From: Gammaproteobacteria bacterium
GTDB taxonomy: Bacteria > Pseudomonadota > Gammaproteobacteria > UBA11654
Assembly (NCBI GenBank): GCA_002718375.1
Contig: PBEI01000019.1
Location: 1-7,973, forward strand
Direction: 5' to 3'
DNA: 7,973 nucleotides
In this document: positions 1-6,379 of the stretch, piece by piece
How positions within the stretch are numbered: position 1 is the first letter of the stretch
Layout: every line of letters starts with the position of its first letter
Notes under the pieces: model-generated
Databases searched by the model: none
Seen by the model: the letters and a program-made list of their open reading frames with translations, nothing else
What the model was told of the DNA's origin: nothing
Made by a program: the position numbers and the translations under genes

Positions 1-126
1 CGTTGGCGTTGGCGTTGGCGTTGGCGTTGGCGTAGGCGTTGGCGTTGGCGTTGGCGTTGGCGTAGGCGTTGGCGTTGGCGTAGGCGTTGGCGTTGGCGTA
101 GGCGTAGGCGTTGGCGTAGGCGTTGG
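1..126 (-). repeat. Hexanucleotide tandem array encoding (Pro-Thr)n
   Basis: Twenty-one consecutive 6-bp units with no indels: 15 are cgttgg and 6 are cgtagg (units starting at 31, 61, 79, 97, 103 and 115, plus-strand view). On the coding minus strand they read CCA ACG or CCT ACG, so the only variable base is the third position of Pro and every difference is silent. The variant units suggest a higher-order pattern: 30 bp apart at 31/61, then 18 bp apart at 61/79/97. This is consistent with expansion by duplication of multi-unit blocks. The array continues to the window edge, so its full copy number is unknown. Confidence 0.97.
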
Positions 127-420
127 CGGTTGAGGTTGTGGAGTGGTAAATTCCCCACTTCCACCGCTGAAAAGAGCTAAGATCGCTCCAGTTATTGCAA
201 CCCAAACTGTTGAGCCTGAAGCTGTTGAACCTGAAGCTGCAGGAATTGTTGCAGATTGATCGGGAGTCGATTGATCATCATCCTGATCTTGTGAAGCATT
301 TGGATCTTCAAAAGCTTCTGCTCCTTCTTCGCCTTCCGAGGCAATGGAGTTAAAGCTAGATCCACTAAAGACAAATGCCAGGAGTGAAAAGTAGGTTGAA
401 ATCTTTTTAAACAATTTCAT
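1..420 (-). CDS. Exported or membrane-anchored protein with (Pro-Thr)n linker, C-terminus beyond left edge
   Basis: I do not recognise the family. Starting at the ATG at 420, the frame stays open for 140 codons to the first base of the window, so the gene is partial. Residues 1-34 look like a signal peptide: MKLFKK, then a hydrophobic core (YFSLLAFVF), with plausible cleavage after SIA. Residues 35-60 are strongly acidic and Gln/Asp-rich. A duplicated ASGST follows at 62-71, then a short hydrophobic stretch, VWVAITGAILALF (72-84), that could be a weak membrane segment, then a Gly/Ser patch. From about residue 93 the chain becomes Pro-rich (QPQPP), and residues 101-140 are twenty uninterrupted Pro-Thr pairs. 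PT linkers usually separate a membrane or N-terminal part from an extracytoplasmic domain, so a further domain probably lies outside the window. The start is supported by GAGGAT nine bases upstream. Every Thr in the repeat uses ACG, unlike the A/T-ending codons common elsewhere here. Confidence 0.8.
   Translation of the reverse strand, partial: MKLFKKISTYFSLLAFVFSGSSFNSIASEGEEGAEAFEDPNASQDQDDDQSTPDQSATIPAASGSTASGSTVWVAITGAILALFSGGSGEFTTPQPQPPTPTPTPTPTPTPTPTPTPTPTPTPTPTPTPTPTPTPTPTPT
208..239 (-). repeat. 15-bp tandem duplication encoding ASGST-ASGST
   Basis: Two 15-bp copies (208-222 and 223-237) differ only at 214/229 (g versus a), and the repeat carries on for two more bases. On the minus strand this encodes the pentapeptide ASGST twice, immediately before the short hydrophobic segment of the leftmost protein. 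It shows that the low-complexity part of the gene has grown by local duplication at more than one place. Confidence 0.85.
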
Positions 421-429
421 TGTATGATG

Positions 430-435
430 ATCCTC
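430..435 (-). promoter_or_regulatory. Ribosome binding site of the leftmost gene
   Basis: On the minus strand GAGGAT lies nine bases before the ATG at 420. It fixes this reading frame as the real one, in preference to the overlapping frame that starts at 374. Confidence 0.6.
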
Positions 436-608
436 AATAATTTTTATGAGCTTAATTAAAGCCTAGATCCCCCCCTGCAAGCTTTTTTACTAAACATAAG
501 GTGATTCTTAAATAATTAACTTACTTTGTAAACATTAATTTTAGTTATTTACACCAGATAAGCAGAATAAATGATTGTGAATTATAAGCGAAAGCTCTCA
601 TTATAAGT

Positions 609-632
609 ACCCTTAAAAAGGGTTATTTTTTT
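609..632 (+). terminator. Terminator-like hairpin reading on the plus strand
   Basis: ACCCTT (609-614) pairs perfectly with AAGGGT (618-623) around a three-base A loop, giving a 6-bp stem with three G-C pairs. It is followed on the plus strand, after TA, by seven T (626-632). On the minus strand the stem is followed by ACTTATAA, with no U-tract. It therefore does not serve as an obvious terminator for the minus-strand gene whose stop codon is 33 bases away. No plus-strand gene is visible upstream of it in the window. Confidence 0.45.
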
Positions 633-655
633 AACCTAAATGTATTCCTAAAGAA

Positions 656-1255
656 TTACTTATTATTTCTCATAGGCTTCATTGACATTCTTCTTGCTAT
701 GTATTTTTCGAGGTTGTTGATGTCCTCATCTCCAAGAGCTCCGTGAAATACGCTTGAGAAAAGACTGTCAAAATCTTTAACAGTATTTGAAAAATAGACA
801 GTTAAAGGTTCTAACATTTCCTCCGAGAGTCTATATATTGTTCTTCTTGAGTCTTGAGAATCTTTTTCTCTTATAAATATCTCACTCTCAACACCTGTTG
901 CCAGTACTTTTCTGAAATTTGCAAATGTTGTTGCTGGAAAGACATCACAGACAGAATCATATAAATCATCTCTGCTAACGCCCCTATCGCCTCTGAACTG
1001 GAATAAAATCACTGAACAGATAATCTGGATCTGAAGATATCCAGATCGTATATAATTTGATAATTTCCTTGGTTGCAGGTCTCTATTTGATAATCCTAAG
1101 GCCCTTATAGTAGCGGCAAATGCCAAAACCTCTACACCTTGCTCCTTATCTCTAAATTCAATGGATGATTCCTCAACAGCCTCCTCCAAATTTCTACTCT
1201 CTATATCAACAGACCACTTTTCAATGCTCTCATTTATCTTTGAAACCTTGCTCAT
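656..1255 (-). CDS. Probable winged-helix DNA-binding protein
   Basis: A 199-residue soluble protein with no signal peptide or membrane segment. I cannot name the family. Residues 1-65 are mostly acidic and look helical. Residues 72-145 read like a MarR-type winged helix: a hydrophobic helix (IQIICSVILFQF), then GVSRDDLYDSVCDVFPATTF as a candidate helix-turn-helix, a recognition-like helix (FANFRKVLATG), and a wing ending in DSRRTIYRLSEEM. That last stretch resembles the D-x-R-R-x-x-Y-x-L pattern of MarR wings. Residues 150-188 form a further helical tail that could dimerise, and the C-terminus is basic (RRMSMKPMRNNK). It is transcribed divergently from the small exported protein at 1343, across 87 bp, so autoregulation or control of that neighbour is plausible. 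No Shine-Dalgarno precedes the ATG. The regulatory role is inferred from pattern only; it could also be a structural or replication-associated winged-helix protein. Confidence 0.6.
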   Translation of the reverse strand: MSKVSKINESIEKWSVDIESRNLEEAVEESSIEFRDKEQGVEVLAFAATIRALGLSNRDLQPRKLSNYIRSGYLQIQIICSVILFQFRGDRGVSRDDLYDSVCDVFPATTFANFRKVLATGVESEIFIREKDSQDSRRTIYRLSEEMLEPLTVYFSNTVKDFDSLFSSVFHGALGDEDINNLEKYIARRMSMKPMRNNK

Positions 1256-1279
1256 AATTGATTAAATTAATAAGTTATT

Positions 1280-1308
1280 TCGATAAAATCTATTAAATTA
1301 TTTATCAT
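1280..1308 (+). promoter_or_regulatory. Candidate sigma-70 promoter for the small exported protein
   Basis: TCGATA (1280-1285; four of six of TTGACA), a 17-bp spacer, then TATCAT (1303-1308; five of six of TATAAT). This predicts a leader of roughly 28 bases before the ATG at 1343. It faces and overlaps the opposing candidate promoter, so the two would compete for polymerase. Confidence 0.3.
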
Positions 1309-1315
1309 ATGTCGA
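1287..1315 (-). promoter_or_regulatory. Candidate sigma-70 promoter for the winged-helix gene
   Basis: On the minus strand TCGACA (1315-1310; five of six bases of TTGACA) is separated by 17 bp from TAGATT (1292-1287; four of six of TATAAT). This would place the transcript start some 25 bases before the ATG at 1255. It overlaps the candidate divergent promoter for the gene at 1343. Confidence 0.35.
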
Positions 1316-1342
1316 AACTTTATGTAACAAACGGATAAAAAA

Positions 1343-1684
1343 ATGTTTAAGAAAAAATTACTTTTTACAATCTCATTACTAGCTTTTAGCTCAATTTCTT
1401 TTGCTGAATGCAATTATCCAAAGAAAAAATTTGACATCCCATCTGGCAAGAAAGCGACTGAAGCAAAAATGGTTGAAACCATGGGTAAAGTCAAACAATT
1501 TCAAGCTGACTTGGCTGTATATCGAACTTGCTTGGATGATGAGTTAGCGAAAGTCTCTCCTGAACTCGAGTCATATGAGGAAATCGAGAGAATGAATGCT
1601 CAGAAATACAATGCCTCTGTTGAAGACGAGCAAAAAATGGCTGAAGAATGGGGCGCAGCTGTCAGAGCATTCAAATCAAAATAA
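1343..1684 (+). CDS. Small exported protein of unknown function with two cysteines
   Basis: A 113-residue protein with a clear Sec signal peptide: MFKKK, a hydrophobic core (LLFTISLLAF), then SSISFA with cleavage expected after Ala21. The mature part (about 92 residues) starts ECNYP and has only two cysteines, C23 and C63, which could form a periplasmic disulfide. C23 is not in a normal lipobox (the preceding residues are SFAE), so a lipoprotein is unlikely. The pattern C-x-YP, then IPSGKKATEAKM, VKQFQADLAVYRTCLDDEL and an alpha-helical acidic tail resembles small secreted hypothetical proteins I associate with other gammaproteobacteria; that is recall, not a search. A weak GGA lies seven bases before the ATG. 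mdh starts 18 bp after its stop codon, so the two may share a transcript. The function is unknown. Confidence 0.8.
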   Translation: MFKKKLLFTISLLAFSSISFAECNYPKKKFDIPSGKKATEAKMVETMGKVKQFQADLAVYRTCLDDELAKVSPELESYEEIERMNAQKYNASVEDEQKMAEEWGAAVRAFKSK

Positions 1685-1690
1685 TCAAAT

Positions 1691-1695
1691 AAGGA
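1691..1695 (+). promoter_or_regulatory. Ribosome binding site supporting the GTG start of mdh
   Basis: AAGGA lies seven bases before the GTG at 1703. This spacing supports GTG as initiator. The next in-frame ATG falls well inside the Rossmann fold, after the nucleotide-binding glycine motif. Confidence 0.7.
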
Positions 1696-1702
1696 TCAAA
1701 AA

Positions 1703-2674
1703 GTGTCGAAAACTGTAACCATTACTGGTGCAGCTGGTCAAATTGGGTATCAGCTTGCATTCAGGATTGCTTCAGGCCAACTTCTGGGAGCAAATGAAAA
1801 AATCAATTTAAACCTTCTGGAAATTACTCCTGCATTGGATGCCTTAAAAGGAGTTGCAATGGAATTAGAGGATTGCGCCTTTGAAACCCTAGATAACATC
1901 AATATCTCCGATGATCCAAATGAGGCATTTAAGGAATCTGATTATGCATTTCTGGTCGGTGCCAAGCCCAGAGGGCCTGGAATGGAGCGAAGTGACTTAT
2001 TGCAAGAAAATGCAAAAATATTTTCAGCGCAGGGTAAGGCAATCAATGAAAATGCATCTAGAGATATAAGAGTACTAGTTGTAGGCAATCCAGCTAACAC
2101 AAATGCCCTAATCGCTATGTCAAATGCGCCAGATATTGATCAAAATGCTTTTACTGCAATGATGAGACTTGATCACAATCGAGCGCTTGCACAACTTGCA
2201 TCAAAACTTGATTGCCATTCAAGTGAACTTTCTAATATGACGATTTGGGGTAATCATTCGACAACTCAATATCCAGATATAACCAAGTTAAAATTCTCAG
2301 GCGAAGATGTATCAAAAAGACTCGATGAAACATGGATAAAGGATGAGTTTATTCCAAGTGTTCAAAACAGAGGCGCAGAGATTATTAAAGCAAGGGGCTT
2401 ATCAAGTGCTGCATCTGCAGCATCAGCGGCTATTGACCATATGAGAGACTGGGCATTGGGGACAGAAGATAATGATTGGGTCAGCATGGCTGTTCCAAGT
2501 GATGGGTCATATGACATCAGTGAAGGGATCATCTACTCATTTCCTGTGAGATGTCAAAATGGATCCTATTCAATTATCCAAAATCTTGAAATCAATGATT
2601 TCAGCAGGGAATGTATGGAAATAACTGAAAAAGAGCTGCTTGAGGAAAAGACAGCAATTGAGCACCTGCTGTAA
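1703..2674 (+). CDS. mdh: Malate dehydrogenase (NAD-dependent, type 2)
   Basis: Interconverts malate and oxaloacetate with NAD in the TCA cycle; cytoplasmic. The 323 residues match the usual length of the type 2 (cytosolic-like) family and align in my memory from end to end. GAAGQIG (9-15) is the Rossmann nucleotide-binding loop. LLEITP with E40 ends beta-2, an acidic residue there favouring NAD over [16 protein letters not shown] (87-98) is the mobile loop with substrate-binding R90 and R96. VGNPANTNA (127-135) follows. RLDHNR (155-160) carries catalytic D157 and substrate-binding R160, and [11 protein letters not shown] (182-192) carries catalytic H185. One oddity is residue 154, next to R155: it is Met, where I recall Thr in most relatives (AMTRLDHNR). 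The start is GTG with AAGGA upstream. It lies between the small exported protein gene and fadE on the same strand. Confidence 0.96.
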   Translation: MSKTVTITGAAGQIGYQLAFRIASGQLLGANEKINLNLLEITPALDALKGVAMELEDCAFETLDNINISDDPNEAFKESDYAFLVGAKPRGPGMERSDLLQENAKIFSAQGKAINENASRDIRVLVVGNPANTNALIAMSNAPDIDQNAFTAMMRLDHNRALAQLASKLDCHSSELSNMTIWGNHSTTQYPDITKLKFSGEDVSKRLDETWIKDEFIPSVQNRGAEIIKARGLSSAASAASAAIDHMRDWALGTEDNDWVSMAVPSDGSYDISEGIIYSFPVRCQNGSYSIIQNLEINDFSRECMEITEKELLEEKTAIEHLL

Positions 2675-2677
2675 ATT

Positions 2678-2706
2678 TAGACAAGATCTCATTTAATCTG
2701 TAGAAT
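2678..2706 (+). promoter_or_regulatory. Candidate sigma-70 promoter for fadE
   Basis: TAGACA (2678-2683) and TAGAAT (2701-2706) each match consensus at five of six positions with the ideal 17-bp spacer. They start four bases after the mdh stop codon. The expected transcript start is near 2713, giving a leader of about 45 bases. This suggests fadE can be transcribed independently of mdh. I saw no clear FadR-type operator and no hairpin terminator in the 84-bp gap, although a T8 tract is present near 2729-2736. Confidence 0.5.
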
Positions 2707-2758
2707 CCATGATCCAGGTTAGTCCGAATTTTTTTTAAGATAGAATTTACAGAACCAC

Positions 2759-5179
2759 ATGATATTTTTTATAGCCACAATAGTACTCTTCATTTGGGTC
2801 ACATACACCGCAATGGAACTTAGAAAAGCAACGCTATCAGCAGGTGCTCTTTTGGTTGTGTATACTCTGATTGGTGATCCAAGCACAATTTATATTTCTA
2901 TACTGTGGATTCTTTTTGGTCTTCTTGTATCACTCAACATTCCAGAAATCAGGCGAAATTACATTACGAAAAGAGTCTTAGATATATATAAGAATCTTCT
3001 TCCAAAAATTTCACAAACAGAACAAGAAGCCATCGACGCAGGTAATGTTTGGTGGGATGCAGAGTTATTTACCGGAAATCCAAATTGGGAGGTTTTGAGG
3101 TCAAATCCTAAAGCAGAGCTACCAGCAGAAGAACAGGCATTCCTTGACGGTCCAGTCAACGAACTATGTGAAATGGTAGATGAATGGAAGGTATCACACA
3201 AAGACTATGACTTACCGCAAGATGTATACGATTTTGTAAAAGAGAAAGGATTCTTCTCATTCATCATTCCGAAAGAGTATGGTGGTCTTGAATTTTCACC
3301 TCTTGGTCTTATATATGTCATGGCCAAAATTGGTTCACGAAGTGGGACGCTCGCTTCAATGGTGGGTGTGCCAAACTCTCTTGGGCCTGCAGAACTACTT
3401 ATGCACTATGGGACGGATGAGCAAAAAAAAGAGCTTTTGCCAAAACTTGCATCAGGAGAGCATGTTCCATGTTTTGCCCTCACAGGTCCATATGCAGGAT
3501 CAGATGCAACCTCAATGCCCGATACAGGAATTGTATGCAAGGGGGAATTTGAAGGTGAGGAGATTATTGGGATTAAACTCAATTTCAGTAAAAGATATAT
3601 CACTCTAGCGCCAATAGCTACTCTCATTGGTCTTGCATTTAAAATGTATGATCCTGATCATCTCATTGGAGATACTGAGAATTATGGCATTACTTGCGCT
3701 CTACTTCCTAAAGGTACAAAAGGACTAGAGACTGGAAGAAGACATATTCCTATAGGTAGTCCATTCATGAATGGGACGATTACTGGTGAAGATGTTTTCA
3801 TACCATTGGATTATATTATTGGTGGCGTTGACCAAGCCGGGGAAGGATGGAAAATGCTTACAGATTGTCTTTCTGCTGGCAGAGCAATTGTATTGCCATC
3901 GGGTGCGATGAGTGGAGCAAAGTCTGCTGTAGCTGTAACTGGACCCTATGCAAGAGCCAGAGAGCAGTTCGGCATGCCTATTGCAGAATTTGAAGGCATA
4001 CTTGAACCTTTGGGCAGAATGGCAGGAAAGTCATATATTATTTCTTCTTCTGTATCCACAACAGCTATGGCAATTGGTGCAGGAGAAAAGCCATCTGTGA
4101 TTTCTGCAATACTTAAATATCATTCAACAGAACTTGCGAGGAAAATTGGAAGAGATGCCATGGATATACATGGCGGTAAAGCAGTTATGATAGGACCAAA
4201 AAACTATATGGCTGGAGGATATGAGAGCACACCAGTGGGTATTACAGTTGAAGGTGCAAATATCATGACAAGAAGCCTGATCATTTTTGGTCAAGGTGCC
4301 TTCAGATGTCACCCATACGTTTTAAAAGAAATTGAAGCGGTCAATCTTGAAGATAAAAACGAGTCACTCGAGCAATTTGATCTTCATCTATTTGGACATA
4401 TCGGTCATTCAATCTCTTGTGCTGTTAGAGCATTTGTAAGAGGAATAACAGATAAATTCACCCCAAGTCCAATTGAGGGTGAAACTTCAATTTATTACAA
4501 ACAAATCAATATGCTATCAGCTGGGTTTGCATTTCTAACTGATATTTCAATGTTAGTAATGGGTGGTGAGTTAAAAAGAAAAGAGACCATTTCGGCAAGG
4601 CTCGGTGATGTATTAAGTTCACTATATCTTGCGAGTACAACTCTCAAGCATTATGAGGATACTGGTGAGAGGGAAATAGATCTTGCTTTACTAGAATGGA
4701 CACAAAAGACACTTCTATTTGAAGCACAGGAAAAACTAGGGCAAACACTCGATAACTTTCCAAACAAAGCCATTGCAAGATTTGTAAGATTTATTATCTT
4801 TCCAATAGGCAAAAATCTCAAGGCTCCAAGCATTAGAGAGACTCTTAAATTAGGAAAGCTAGTTTCAAGAAATACAAAAACGAGAGAAAAGCTCATTCAT
4901 GGAATATATCAGGCAGACGAGCCAACAAATCATTTTGCTCAAATGAATAAATTACTAGAACTCTATGAGTCTTCATATAAAGACAGGGCATCTGTCTTGA
5001 GAGCTAAGAAAAAAGGCTTGATCAATGGTTCAAGCTTTGAAGATCTTCTAAGTAATGCTGCTAATGAAGGGATAATCACGGAAGACAAAATAGATGAACT
5101 GAAAGCTTACAATGAGTTGGCGGATGACATCATTAATGTTGATGACTTTTCTCAAGAGGAAGTTGATCAACTAAGGTAA
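2759..5179 (+). CDS. fadE: Acyl-CoA dehydrogenase FadE
   Basis: Catalyses the first, FAD-dependent step of fatty-acid beta-oxidation (acyl-CoA to trans-2-enoyl-CoA). It is 806 residues, close to E. coli FadE (about 814) and about twice the length of ordinary acyl-CoA dehydrogenases. The N-terminus has about three hydrophobic segments (roughly 2-18, 26-38 and 45-61), as in E. coli FadE, suggesting membrane attachment. FadE-like signatures follow in order: TEQEAIDAG.VWW, AEEQAFLDGPV, IPKEYGGLEFS, GVPNSLGPAELL, CFALTGPYAGSDA (238-250), NFSKRYITLAPIA and GRRHIPIGSPF. Next comes VEGANIMTRSLIIFGQGA, where E498 aligns with the catalytic Glu of the YEGT motif of smaller relatives. The remaining ~290 residues are the FadE-specific C-terminal domain, with LKRKE.ISARLGD..S.LYLAS and the terminal INVDDF. 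The ATG has no Shine-Dalgarno; it is kept because the hydrophobic N-terminus is family-typical. The gene ends 14 bp from the convergent ugd. Confidence 0.97.
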   Translation: MIFFIATIVLFIWVTYTAMELRKATLSAGALLVVYTLIGDPSTIYISILWILFGLLVSLNIPEIRRNYITKRVLDIYKNLLPKISQTEQEAIDAGNVWWDAELFTGNPNWEVLRSNPKAELPAEEQAFLDGPVNELCEMVDEWKVSHKDYDLPQDVYDFVKEKGFFSFIIPKEYGGLEFSPLGLIYVMAKIGSRSGTLASMVGVPNSLGPAELLMHYGTDEQKKELLPKLASGEHVPCFALTGPYAGSDATSMPDTGIVCKGEFEGEEIIGIKLNFSKRYITLAPIATLIGLAFKMYDPDHLIGDTENYGITCALLPKGTKGLETGRRHIPIGSPFMNGTITGEDVFIPLDYIIGGVDQAGEGWKMLTDCLSAGRAIVLPSGAMSGAKSAVAVTGPYARAREQFGMPIAEFEGILEPLGRMAGKSYIISSSVSTTAMAIGAGEKPSVISAILKYHSTELARKIGRDAMDIHGGKAVMIGPKNYMAGGYESTPVGITVEGANIMTRSLIIFGQGAFRCHPYVLKEIEAVNLEDKNESLEQFDLHLFGHIGHSISCAVRAFVRGITDKFTPSPIEGETSIYYKQINMLSAGFAFLTDISMLVMGGELKRKETISARLGDVLSSLYLASTTLKHYEDTGEREIDLALLEWTQKTLLFEAQEKLGQTLDNFPNKAIARFVRFIIFPIGKNLKAPSIRETLKLGKLVSRNTKTREKLIHGIYQADEPTNHFAQMNKLLELYESSYKDRASVLRAKKKGLINGSSFEDLLSNAANEGIITEDKIDELKAYNELADDIINVDDFSQEEVDQLR

Positions 5180-5193
5180 AAGTTAAAGGATAC

Positions 5194-6369
5194 TTAATCA
5201 GTTCCAAAAATATCTCGACAGTAAACTTTATTTTTTACATCCTCTAATTCTGGTGAAATTCTGTTTGCAATTATTATTTCCGAAATATTTTTGAATTTAT
5301 TTAGATCATTTATAAGGCTTACTCCATCGGTATTTGCTTCATTTAAAAGCGGCTCATAAACATGTATTTCTATATTTTTATCTTTTAGCATTCGAAGTAT
5401 ATCCATGACTGCTGATGATCTAAAGTTATCACTGTCCTTTTTCATTATTAACCTGTATATACCTACACTTTCTGAATTTGTTTGGAGTATTTGATCTACG
5501 ATGAACTTCTTCCTATATTCATTTGAACTTATAATTGCTTGTATTAAAGTTTGTGGTAGCTCTTCAAAATTTGCGAGTAGTTGCTTAGTATCTTTTGGTA
5601 GACAATAACCGCCATAACCAAAAGAAGGATTGTTATAACCCTGGCCTATTCTTGGATCTAAAGAAATACCATTGATAATATTTTGAGTATCCAAACTCTT
5701 CGATAAAGCAAATGTGTCTAGCTCATTGAAGAATGCTATCCTCATTGCTAAATAAGTATTTGAAAATAGTTTTACTGCCTCTGCATCTGAAGAAGACATT
5801 AAAATTGGAGAAATATCTGTTAGAGCAGACTCACAAAGTATTTTTGCAAAATCCTTTGATTTTTTGCTTTCGTTTCCAATAATTATTCTTGAGGGATATA
5901 AATTATCCTTAAGCGCCGAGCCTTCTCTTAAAAACTCAGGCGAAAAGATTATATTTTTTGTCTTTAATCCATTCTGTAATTTCAAAGTATGGCCCACTGG
6001 TATTGTTGATTTAATAACTATTAGAGCATTAGGAGACATAAGAGTTGCTTCTTTTGAGACAAGATCAACAATACTTGTGTCAAAAAAATATGAAGATTCA
6101 TCAAAATTTGTTGGAGTACAAACAACAATAAAATCTGAATTATCATATGCCTCATACTTGTCTATTGTTGCAGTGAGTCTGAGATCATTTTTTTTCAACA
6201 TTTCATCAATATCATTATCTCTGATGGTTGATTTTCTATCATTGATTGCTTGAACTCTGCTCTCATCAATATCTAAAACGCATACCTCATGCTTATTTGA
6301 AAGCATGGTGGCTAGTGACATACCAACGTAGCCTGAACCTACAACTACTATTTTTTTTCTAGTATTCAT
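5194..6369 (-). CDS. ugd: UDP-glucose 6-dehydrogenase
   Basis: Oxidises UDP-glucose to UDP-glucuronate with two NAD, in the cytoplasm, supplying sugar for capsule, exopolysaccharide or LPS. At 391 residues it is the length of E. coli Ugd (388) and closely resembles it from end to end. Visible features are the Rossmann loop GSGYVG (11-16) with D33 at the end of beta-2 for the NAD ribose, CTPTNFD (84-90), IKSTIPVG (119-126), and SPEFLREGSAL (143-153) with E145 and E149. EAVKLFSNTYLAMR (197-210) contains K200 and N204. NPSFGYGGYCLPKDTKQLL (247-265) contains the catalytic nucleophile C256 and D260. YRLIMKKDSDNFRSSA and CRDIFGTD make up the C-terminal domain. It starts 10 bp after the phosphomevalonate kinase stop codon, so it is probably the last gene of that operon. 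No Shine-Dalgarno is evident; the leader is AACTATAAAA. No polysaccharide genes adjoin it here. Confidence 0.96.
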   Translation of the reverse strand: MNTRKKIVVVGSGYVGMSLATMLSNKHEVCVLDIDESRVQAINDRKSTIRDNDIDEMLKKNDLRLTATIDKYEAYDNSDFIVVCTPTNFDESSYFFDTSIVDLVSKEATLMSPNALIVIKSTIPVGHTLKLQNGLKTKNIIFSPEFLREGSALKDNLYPSRIIIGNESKKSKDFAKILCESALTDISPILMSSSDAEAVKLFSNTYLAMRIAFFNELDTFALSKSLDTQNIINGISLDPRIGQGYNNPSFGYGGYCLPKDTKQLLANFEELPQTLIQAIISSNEYRKKFIVDQILQTNSESVGIYRLIMKKDSDNFRSSAVMDILRMLKDKNIEIHVYEPLLNEANTDGVSLINDLNKFKNISEIIIANRISPELEDVKNKVYCRDIFGTD

Positions 6370-6379
6370 TTTTATAGTT

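Larger units (their letters stand above)
421..655. other. Intergenic region with G7 tract and possible weak promoter for the leftmost gene
   Basis: There is no convincing gene in these 235 AT-rich bases. On the minus strand a run of seven G (469-475) stands out about 50 bases before the start at 420. It directly follows TTGCAG (475-480), which could be a -35 element; the expected -10 position holds only AT-rich sequence (AATTAA), so the promoter is a weak guess. Two TATAAT hexamers occur further upstream on the minus strand (581-586 and 600-605), neither with a good -35. A terminator-like hairpin at 609-632 is annotated separately. Confidence 0.4.
1278..1317. repeat. Inverted repeat in the divergent intergenic region
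   Basis: TTTCGATA (1278-1285) and, on the opposite strand, TTTCGACA (1317-1310) match at seven of eight positions and are separated by 24 bp. They coincide with the two candidate -35 elements. They could be just that, or half-sites for a regulator such as the adjacent winged-helix protein. In an AT-rich stretch the CG-containing core is the only notable symmetry. Confidence 0.3.

Noticed and set aside
1..126. Tandem units as a CRISPR array or an integration/replication iteron array
   Set aside because: The units are 6 bp, contiguous and without spacers, and they read as an unbroken Pro-Thr coding frame.
192..374. Minus-strand 60-codon ORF rich in Gln and Leu
   Set aside because: It is a +1 frame shadow of the true gene starting at 420, which has a signal peptide, a ribosome binding site and continues in frame through the repeat array.
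2707..2758. FadR-type operator upstream of fadE
   Set aside because: The nearest stretch (aggttagtccg) does not show the TGGTC-n-GACCA symmetry, so no operator can be supported.
3279..3627. Overlapping ORFs on both strands inside fadE
   Set aside because: They are shadows: the fadE frame here encodes conserved acyl-CoA dehydrogenase motifs, and the alternative translations have no recognisable features.
5864..6253. Plus-strand 129-codon ORF opposite ugd
   Set aside because: It is antisense to the conserved UDP-glucose dehydrogenase coding region, with no ribosome binding site or recognisable motif.
6351..6358. A8 tract (minus strand) at codons 4-6 of ugd as a phase-variation switch
   Set aside because: Runs of eight A/T also occur within fadE (3423-3430) and elsewhere in ugd, as expected in an AT-rich genome, so nothing singles this one out.
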